DNA from: Erinaceus europaeus
Taxonomy: Eukaryota; Chordata; Mammalia; Eulipotyphla; Erinaceidae
Assembly (NCBI RefSeq): GCF_950295315.1
Contig: NC_080175.1
Coordinates: 62,166,487-62,230,486 of the forward strand
DNA length: 64,000 nucleotides
Direction of reading: 5' to 3'
How positions within the stretch are numbered: position 1 is the stretch's first letter; each line of letters begins with the position of its first letter. The notes under the pieces are model-generated. The model searched no databases. It saw only the letters and a list, made by a program, of their open reading frames with translations, and had not been told where the DNA came from. A program made the translations under genes and the position numbers. This document shows, in pieces, positions 57,560 through 64,000 of the stretch.

Positions 57560-57772
57560 TTACATTCCTCCTTTATCTTTATTTAATTGAGCCTTAAGGG
57601 TTTGATGGGCCCTCTCAACAATGCCTTGTCCCTGTGGATTATATGGAATGTCTGTGGTATGAGTAATGTTCCAGAGGGAACAAATATCTTTAAATTGTTT
57701 GCTGGTAAATGCAGTGTCATTGTCAGTTTTCTGTTGAAGAGGTAAGCCCATCACAGCAAAACAGGAGAGCAT
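57560..57772 (-). pseudogene. Provirus integrase, catalytic core (second half)
   Basis: Integrase joins viral DNA ends to host DNA. This segment keeps the second catalytic Asp (within TDNDTAF) and the Glu (within GIVERAHQTLK) of the D,D-35-E triad. Confidence 0.88.
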
Positions 57773-58129
57773 ATGGCTTTTAAGCTTTTTAGAGATTTCT
57801 CCTGTCTGAGCTGTTGCCTACATAAATTTAGAAAAGGTATCAATGTGACAAACATATATTTTTGTTTGCCAAAGTTTTGTATGTGGGTGACATCAATTTG
57901 TCAAATAGCATTAGCTTTTGAACCTTGGTGGTTAACCCCAAGGATCTGGATAGCAGGTGCCTTTATGAGACTTGCACAGGAAGAGCATGTAGCTAGGATA
58001 TGTTTTAACTGTGGTAAAGGAACATCAGGAAATCGAGCTTGAAGGCCTTTAAGATTAACATGGGTTAGAGAATGGAAATCAGCAGGATCAGAGACAGAGA
58101 CTAGGAGAGCTCCTGTGGATGTAAGGTGG
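57773..58129 (-). pseudogene. Provirus integrase, N-terminal zinc domain and start of core
   Basis: An HHCC-type pattern is visible: His-X3-His (HSLTH) and, about 25 residues on, CSSC. The segment leads into the first catalytic Asp (QIDVTHI), but a TGA (plus-strand 57901-57903) falls just before that Asp. The break alone would abolish the enzyme. Confidence 0.8.
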
Positions 58130-58615
58130 TCAGCTGCAACATTCCCTTTGGACAGGGAACCAGGAAGAGGGCTGTGGGAACGAAGGTGCTGAATATAGTG
58201 GTTGGGTTCGAGAAGAGAACATAGAGGTGATTTGAATCAAGAAAGGGGAAAGTGGGTTGTCATCAATTTTCACATAGGAAGGAGCAAGCCATGGAAGTAA
58301 GTTAACAGTATACACACTGTCAGAAAAAAGGTTGAAGGATTCTGGTACAGCTTTTAATACAAGGAAAACAGCATAAAGTTCTTTGTACTGAGGGGAATTC
58401 TCAGGAAGCTCAGTAAAGAGAGGTTTAGGGGGTTGTTTGTCCAGGTAATATATAAGGGCAGCAGCTCCCTTTTTTCCACCATCAGTGAAGACTGTAGGAG
58501 CAGAAGGAATGGGATCTTGAGAGAGAACTTTAGGTGCTAGTAGAGGCAAAAGAGGTAAAGAAGCTATCAATTTATTAGAAGGAAAATGATTATCCATTTG
58601 TCCTGGAAACCCCAC
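58130..58615 (-). pseudogene. Provirus RNase H domain
   Basis: RNase H removes the RNA strand during reverse transcription. The three catalytic acidic positions are visible in TDGGKKGAA, KELYAV and SDSVYTV. The frame is open for 161 codons and shares the integrase frame. The domain lacks its RT partner because the polymerase core upstream is deleted. Confidence 0.88.
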
Positions 58616-58919
58616 GAAGCTTATGGCAAAGTGGGAATGATGGCATATGAGCCACTATGTATCTGTGAGAGAAAAGGGCAGAATAATTAAATCCGGTTCT
58701 TTCACTAAGACCTGCACAGACCTATTCTTCCTTGGTGCCATTTTCCTGAGCGCTTTTTAATCACAAAGACAGGAGTACTCGATGGGCTTCGAGAATGACG
58801 AATGTGTCCCAAGGACAACTGCTCTCGGACGAGCTCTATTAAAGTTTCTAGCTTATCCCTAAGTAAAGGCCACTGTTCCACCCAAACAGGCTCATTAGAA
58901 AGCTAGTCTAAGCGGGGAG
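58616..58919 (-). pseudogene. Provirus RT remnant (N-terminus plus connection; core deleted)
   Basis: About 300 bp stands where a polymerase domain needs roughly 800-900. The start of RT (a [13 protein letters not shown] block and an FVIKK block) is readable near 58750-58900, and the connection to RNase H near 58616-58730. The part with the YxDD active site is absent. The junction is probably near 58730-58750. Confidence 0.75.
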
Positions 58920-59145
58920 TTTGTATACGAACAGTGGCAGTCAGTATTGGGGGTGTTGGTTAGATCTGGTCTCGCAGGAGCGGGTGTTACGCTCTGCAGA
59001 GGCATCTGTGGATATTCTAACATCAAGACATTTTAGAAGATCCCTGCCCAGTAGGTTGGTGCTAATATCAGCTATGGGTGGAAGTGTCCATTAGAACCTT
59101 CCGGGTCTTCCCACATGAGCGAATCTCGTGTGAGAAAGGATTGAG

Positions 59146-59778
59146 TCACCTCTCCAACCCCATGTATATGGGGTCCCAGAGGAGTTCCCAATTTTGGGGA
59201 ACCTCTGCTTGCCTTAAAATCATCTTTTCTGCCCCCGTGTCAATCAAAAATTTAAAAGGAATATTGTCAATCTTTACTGTCATAGTAGGGTGACCTCGTT
59301 CTAAAACAGGGGTGGTCCACAAAATCTCAGGCCCCGAATTTGTACCATTCAGGGGCGTGCCATCTTTATGAAATTTGGACCAACAATCTCTCTTCCAATG
59401 AAACCCTCTACGGCATCTGGCACACACCATACGTGGCTTCTGGCTCCCTGACTGAAGGTGTGGTTGTCCTGATTGGAGGTAGGGTTGCCTTGACTGGAGG
59501 TATTGTAGCTCTAACTGGAGGCGAGGTTGCCCTGACTGGAGATGGGGTTGCTCTAACTGGAGGCGTGGTCGCAGCTTATCAGGACATTGGTTACACCAAT
59601 GCCCTTGGTGACCGCACTGAAAGCAGGCTCTGTTTTGATTACATGGGGTAACTGGATAAACCTGTGTCATAGCTGGTGCCCCATAATTGCCTGATGAAAC
59701 TTCCTGTGTCGCTAAAATCCAATTATCTGGGTGTAGGTGTTTAAGACTAAGGCATGCCTGACGGAATTGTGGTATCAT
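59146..59778 (-). pseudogene. Provirus nucleocapsid and protease, one open frame
   Basis: Two CX2CX4HX4C zinc knuckles (CFQCGHQGHWCNQC and CARCRRGFHWKRDC) package genomic RNA. A six-copy 7-residue repeat lies between them. About 45 residues later comes the aspartic-protease signature LIDTGA. The C-terminal flap and dimer region continue into 58920-59145 with a frame break. Nucleocapsid and protease share a frame with no room for the dUTPase domain found in many class II proviruses. Confidence 0.9.
59441..59566 (-). repeat. 21-bp minisatellite (x6) between the zinc knuckles
   Basis: Six 21-bp units, each encoding a variant of LQSGQPH, in frame with nucleocapsid. Units start at 59441, 59462, 59483, 59504, 59525 and 59546. 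Plus-strand units look like GGTTGCCCTGACTGGAG plus four variable bases. Confidence 0.92.
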
Positions 59779-59837
59779 GCCATCCCAGCAATAGAACGCA
59801 GGAGGAAAGAGAGTATTTCAGAATTATAAACCTTTCT

Positions 59838-60047
59838 CTATAAGGTTTGCCTCACCCTTGAGATGAAGTTCGCTAATGATTCATCAGTGCCTTGGCGAAG
59901 GGAGTTAATGGGAACTGAAGAATCCACATTGGTTGGGGTCACCCTTTCCCATGCTTGTGTCGTGCAGATGCGTACCTGTTCAAAATAACCAGGAAACTTA
60001 GCTTCTGCCTGCTGAGTTCCAGATTCAAATGCTCCTGCTCCAAACAA
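59838..60047 (-). pseudogene. Provirus capsid, C-terminal domain
   Basis: Contains the major homology region (RQGTDESLANFISRV), the hallmark of retroviral capsid C-terminal domains. It is in the frame of the upstream Gag parts, but the following nucleocapsid is in another frame, so a frameshift lies between 59778 and 59838. Confidence 0.88.
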
Positions 60048-60125
60048 AGCATCAAAATTCCATTCTACCTGTTTATTACTATTTTCCTGCGATTGTCTAG
60101 AGCATTCATCATGGAAGCATGCCTT

Positions 60126-60560
60126 CTATTGTAGGTAGAGGGAGTCTGGGAGTGCAGCACAAGCCAGGTCTTTCCAGTCCTGGGGGTTGTTAAGGTGCTG
60201 GTAAAAACTCCTTAAAATGGACTTGGTCCATGGAGCGCGAATTTCATCCTCCTTCACAGCTTGTCTGAGTTCCCTGATCTCTTTAGAGGAGTATGGGTGC
60301 CACACCTGAGGGTTTTGTCTATTGGGCGCCACATTTACCGGGAAGGTGTGGACTGGTCTGATGACGCGGGGGAAAGAGTTACAGAAGTAGAAGCTGCCAT
60401 AGTGGCTACATGGGACTGAGCACATATCTACAGGGATGGAGCTCTTGGGACAGACTGCAAAAGGTTTAAGGTCTCTAAATGCTGAAAACATATCCTTTAA
60501 CTCCTGTATCTCAGCCACAAGGTCTCTTAATGGCGAGGTATCAGCGGGGGAAGGGGTCAT
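60126..60560 (-). pseudogene. Provirus Gag middle region and capsid N-terminal domain
   Basis: An open stretch of 144 codons. It begins with a short coiled-coil-like segment (AEIQELKDMFSAF) that resembles one in the preceding Gag piece (AEIQELRDICL). It ends with a capsid N-terminal pattern (KEIRELRQAVKED, then NNPQDWKDLA). A stop follows at about 60126. Confidence 0.82.
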
Positions 60561-60623
60561 GGAAGCCGCAGAAGGAACTGAACACGTGTCTGCAGGGACA
60601 GAAGTTTGGGTGCTGACTGCAAA

Positions 60624-60854
60624 TCACTTAGGGTGTTTATGTTGTAAGCAGATATCTCTTAACTCTTGTATCTCAGCCTCAAGGTCACTTAACATTTCTG
60701 CAAAACACCTTGTACATATCTTGTAAGTAGCAAATATAATTATGAGAACCCACGGTGTAGCGAAAATTAAATCATCTCTGAGATCGAGAGCCTGTCCCAG
60801 GAGAGAAGGATATAATGTCTGGGACACCTCCTCATAAAATGGAAAAAATCCCAT
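60624..60854 (-). pseudogene. Provirus Gag N-terminal segment with hydrophobic stretch
   Basis: I take the start at 60854 because the context ACCATGG is near ideal and about 90 nt separate it from the primer-binding site. The segment is 77 codons. Residues about 30-48 form a hydrophobic stretch (ATPWVLIIIFATYK), then a Cys pair and a coiled coil. A membrane segment this early in Gag recalls intracisternal-type particles that target Gag to the ER; that is inference. A stop at 60624 separates it from the rest of Gag. Confidence 0.65.
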
Positions 60855-60943
60855 GGTGGGGGAAATGCGGGGCTGCAGAGTCAGGCGGCTGCCATTTACC
60901 TGTGTCTGGGCGGCTTTTCTGGACCTCAGGCCGGCGTGAGTGA

Positions 60944-60961
60944 GGGACACGTTGGGTGCCA
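60944..60961 (-). promoter_or_regulatory. Primer-binding site, tRNA-Lys type
   Basis: The minus strand reads TGGCACCCAACGTGTCCC two bases after the 5' LTR end. It fits best to the 3' end of tRNA-Lys(1,2), the primer of several class II retroviruses, with a few mismatches. Confidence 0.85.
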
Positions 60962-60963
60962 GA

Positions 60964-61432
60964 TGTTGTTTTGCGCCATGGAGAAGAGAGAGAGGAGGTG
61001 CAGAGCGAAGAGGGAACACAAATCTTTATTTGCACTGGCACCTCAGAGTTGGGTGCAAGAGAAGCAGGTTGGGCCATGTGGAGGTAGCGAAAATGGCCGC
61101 CTCACACAGTAACCTTTCCTGCGTCTGAACACCAAAGTGGAGCACTAGCAAGAGAACGAAGTGCGGAAGAAGAAGGGCTTTTATAGGAGCAGCTTTCGCG
61201 AGAATGGGAAGGAGGTGGAGCAACCATAGCACTCCAGGATAGGATAATAACTCTCATGAGAATGGGAGAGGGGAGGAGTAACCAAAGCACTTCAACTATG
61301 GCGGGGAAATAGACAATGCCCTGAGGGCACAACATGGTGGAACAGGCGCTCTGAGGATGTCCCAACTCTCACGGGAACTAGCAATAGCCCGAGGGGACAA
61401 CATGGCAGATGTGACTGCACAATTTCCCAGCA
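60964..61432 (-). repeat. Provirus 5' LTR (469 bp)
   Basis: TGTTGTTTTGC to TTCCCAGCA. On the minus strand a TATAAAA box lies at 61179-61185 and AATAAA at 61025-61030. A 58-59-bp duplication (two blocks beginning GAGAATGGGA near 61200 and 61258) makes it longer than the 3' LTR. Confidence 0.95.
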
Positions 61433-61438
61433 ATACAT

Positions 61439-61755
61439 GAGACAAAAGGATATTATCAAAATATAAAGAGCTCACAAAACTCAGCAGCAACAATAACAAA
61501 ACCAGAATATGCCCCAATACAAAAAGAGGTAGAAGATATTGACAAAGGGCCAAGAGACATATGAAAAAAAAATTCTTACAGTAAGCAATTATATGAGATA
61601 ATGTGATAATGTGTGAAAAATTCACACATTTAAAAAGAGCAGTGGTCAATTTGTAAGAGTTAAACTCTAGAAAGAACCCAGTTGTCCAACAACAGATGAG
61701 TGGCTGAGAAAGTTATGATATATATATATATGTATATATATATGTATACATATAT

Positions 61756-61802
<47 letters not shown>

Positions 61803-62190
61803 CACACACACACAATGGATTACTACTCAAAAAATGGTGAATTCACCTTCTTCATCTCATCTGGTTAAAGCTTGAAGGAATCATGCTAAGTGAGATAAAT
61901 CAGAAAGAGAAGGATAAATATGGGATGTTCTCCCTCATAGGCAGAAGTTGAACAACAAGAACAGAAGGGAAAACACAAAGCAGAACTTGGACTGGAGTAG
62001 GTGTATTGCACCAAAGTAAAAGACTCTGGGGTGAGGAGGGAAGCCTCAGGTCCTGGGCCATGATGGCAGAGGAGGACCTAGTGGGCACTGAATTGTTAAT
62101 GTGGAAAACTTAGAAATGTTGCACATGTAAAAACTATTGTATTTTATTTTCTACTGTAAACCATTTGTGCCCCAATAAAGAAATTAAAAA
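61439..62190 (+). mobile_element. Older host L1, ORF2 end and 3' UTR
   Basis: Resumes after the provirus with 'CAAAATATAAAGAGCTCAC'. It then shows the ORF2 C-terminal region and the old 3' UTR ('CTGTAAACCATTTGTGCCCC') with an A-rich tail. A compound (TA/CA) microsatellite fills 61721-61814. Confidence 0.82.
61721..61814. repeat. Compound (TA)/(CA) microsatellite
   Basis: Alternating TA and CA runs, located where the L1 ORF2 sequence normally reads 'GTATATATACACAATGG'. It probably expanded from that L1 motif. Confidence 0.92.
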
Positions 62191-62850
62191 AAAAAATCAG
62201 TAGTAGCAAATGTTGCAGATGTTGTAGGAGGTTAAAGGAATGCTTCTATACTTCATTGGTGGGAATATCAATTCGTCCTGCCCATCTGTAGAACACTCAG
62301 GAGAATTTTCAGAAGGCTTGAAATGGACCTACCCTATGAACAGGTAATTTCTCTATTGGGGATAAATTTAAAAGAAACAAAAACACTCATTTGAAGATAC
62401 CTAGATACACCTATGTTCATAACAGCACAATTTGCAATACCCCAACATTGGAAACTACCCAAATAGCAAAAGGCAAACCAGTGTCTAAGAAAGATGTGTT
62501 ATATATATATGTATGTATTGGAATACTACTCAGCTGTTAGGAATGATGAAGTCACATACGTTGTCTCATCTTGAATGGATGTGAAGGCATCATATCAAGT
62601 GAGATAAGCCATAAAGAGGATGAATATCAAATTAAATCACTCACAGGTGGAATTTAAGATACAAGGATAGAAAGGGAAAAAAAACTAAAGTAAATCTTGG
62701 ACTGGGTTTGGTGTATTGTACAAAAGCAGGAAACTCTAGAGAAAGTGGACAGAGGGCTGGAAGGGGGGTTAGGGTCCTGGTGCCTGAAGGTATATGAGCT
62801 TTCTGAATGTATATGTATGTGTATGTGCATATCTATATTAGGAAGCATGT
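62191..62850 (+). mobile_element. Old L1, ORF2 C-terminus and start of 3' UTR
   Basis: 'GGTGGGAATATCAATTCGTC', 'GAACAGGTAATTTCTCTATTG' like blocks and 'GGAATACTACTCAGC' parallel L1#1 9838-10110. It continues to 'GGACTGGGTTTGGTGTATTG'. It is a separate, 5'-truncated insertion directly after the older host L1 tail. Confidence 0.8.
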
Positions 62851-62875
62851 GTGTATTAGTAATGTTTTTTATTAT

Positions 62876-63058
62876 TTTTATTTGTTGGATAGAGATTGCC
62901 AGAAATTGAGAGGAAGGGAAAGGTAGAGAGGGAGAAAGGCACATGCAGCACTGCTTCTCCACTAGTTTCACCCTGCAGGTGGGGACCAGGGTCTTGAACT
63001 CGGTTCCTTGTGCATTGTAACATATGCACTCAACCAAGTGCACCACCACCCAACACCA
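62876..63058 (-). mobile_element. Family B SINE
   Basis: Minus-strand order: 'GATAGAGATTGCCAGAAATTG', 'AGCACTGCTTCTCCAC', 'GGGTCTTGAACTCGG', head ending 'CACCACCACCCAACACC'. Confidence 0.82.
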
Positions 63059-63059
63059 T

Positions 63060-63245
63060 TTATTTTTTAATACAAGATTTATTAATATTATTTTTTCCCT
63101 TTTCATAGCCAGGGTCTCATGTATGCACTATCTCACTGCTATGAACTCCTTTTCATTCAGGTTGGAAAGCACAGAGAACAGAGAAAGACAGAAGGAAAGA
63201 TATCACAATCTCAGAGCTTCTTACAGCACTAGAGTACCTCTTATG
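63060..63245 (-). mobile_element. Degraded family D SINE
   Basis: A T-rich start, 'GCCAGGGTCTCATGTATG' and a purine-rich 'GAGAACAGAGAAAGACAGAA'. Too diverged for sure assignment. Confidence 0.45.
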
Positions 63246-64000
63246 TAGTGCCAGTTTTGAAATCTTATATAACAAGGTATATGTTGTATATTGTGAGCGA
63301 GCAAATTCTCTGGCTCTTAACATTTAGTTTGGTGTGAAAACTCAAGCGATTTCTCTGTTTAGTTAGCAGTTATCTATCTGATTTTTGTATATTTTTGAGG
63401 CGCTTTATTGTCACAAAGGGAGTTTCACATTTTCTCAAGATAAGTGTCAAGTTACCCCACCCACTTTTAGGTTTTTAACAATAGCCTTGTAAGAAAAAAA
63501 AACACTTAACATATTACATATAAGTTTGGTTGATGTTCAAGATATTTCAAAGATCTGTCAGAATTTGTAGATTATTCATACAATGTGTGAAACTTTATTG
63601 CACAGTACTTACAACTTTATTCAAATTTATATTTTCCCTACAGAGTTTGGCAGGAAAAGTGAAAAAGTAAAACTAAATGGGAAATTTTAATAAAGCATGA
63701 ATATGGGCTAGAAGAGATAATTTTTGTGAACGGAGTTGGTGTTTAAAGGAAGCAGTATCATACACCAACAAGGCTATTACTTATTTTCATGTTTCTACTT
63801 GTCATGATTGTAGTTGTATAGTTATTCCTGTATTAAAATTGTTATTGACAAAAACGGGAATTACCTGTGGACTTAAAATATAGTCGAGTCATAAAATTAG
63901 TTACAAAAAGTAAAACAACATACGGAGCATTTTTCCTGAAAAACAGAAGATTTTTCTCTTATGTTTCAGCCCCTACAAAAGTTTGATTAGGAAAAGTAAT
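63246..64000. other. Unique AT-rich sequence
   Basis: No recognisable gene or repeat to the end of the window. Confidence 0.5.

Larger units (their letters stand above)
54419..61432 (-). mobile_element. Defective class II (betaretrovirus-like, ERVK) provirus
   Basis: A 7.0-kb provirus in reverse orientation, flanked by a perfect 6-bp duplication, ATACAT (54413-54418 and 61433-61438). The order on the minus strand is 5' LTR, primer-binding site, gag, protease, an RT remnant, RNase H, integrase, a non-coding/env-position region with two SINE insertions, a polypurine tract and 3' LTR. The 6-bp duplication, lysine-type primer site and two-knuckle nucleocapsid fit class II. Stops, frameshifts and loss of the RT core make it non-functional. 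It lies in the ORF2 C-terminus of an older L1. Confidence 0.95.

Overview
This window is mammalian intergenic DNA. I see no intact host gene. The repeats point to a hedgehog (Erinaceidae, probably Erinaceus). Dozens of tRNA-derived SINEs share a head ending 'GTGAAGCAGGTCTGCAGGTG', a pyrimidine-rich middle and a (CAA/TAA)-rich tail. I recognise this family from hedgehog sequence, but I could not run a database search. Working labels used below: family A (head above, with or without a 3' hairpin module), family B (related, shorter 'CTGCAGGTGTCTCT' head and tail), family C (box A-like 'GATAGCATAATGGTTATGC') and family D (other, mostly degraded tRNA-like SINEs).

Layout. 1-4.65 kb: AT-rich DNA with six SINEs. 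4.67-11.56 kb: a LINE-1 (L1#1) with 18-bp target-site duplications (TSDs), two 5' UTR monomers, a broken ORF1 and a broken ORF2 without its endonuclease domain. 11.6-17 kb: SINEs, then an old L1 with a 5' inversion (twin priming). That L1 is interrupted by a block holding an RPL27A retro-pseudogene and a solo LTR. 19-21.1 kb: two related LTRs; the second lies inside a family C SINE and itself contains a third, ERVK-like solo LTR. 21.3-29.4 kb: dense SINEs and L1 3' ends, including a SINE split by a 199-bp retroposon I do not recognise. 29.4-43 kb: mostly unique AT-rich sequence with microsatellites and scattered SINEs. 43.2-47.7 kb: L1 fragments. 47.7-53.1 kb: a second L1 (L1#2), lacking ORF1 and half of the endonuclease. 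54.4-61.4 kb: a complete but defective class II (betaretrovirus-like) provirus on the minus strand. 61.4-64 kb: L1 3' ends, SINEs and unique sequence.

The parts relate as insertion layers, not as a pathway. An older L1 (about 47.6 to 62.2 kb) was split by an L1 3' fragment, by L1#2 and by the provirus. Target-site duplications fix exact boundaries for eleven insertions: seven SINE/LINE or retroposon copies (more for SINEs listed below) and four LTR elements with 6-bp duplications. Every coding unit seen (L1 ORF1/ORF2, RPL27A, gag, pro, pol) carries stops, frameshifts or deletions. The most unusual items are the RPL27A copy that seems to keep part of intron 1, the provirus with a deleted RT core and a 21-bp repeat between its two zinc knuckles, the 199-bp retroposon at 28.04 kb, and the hairpin module on the long family A SINEs.
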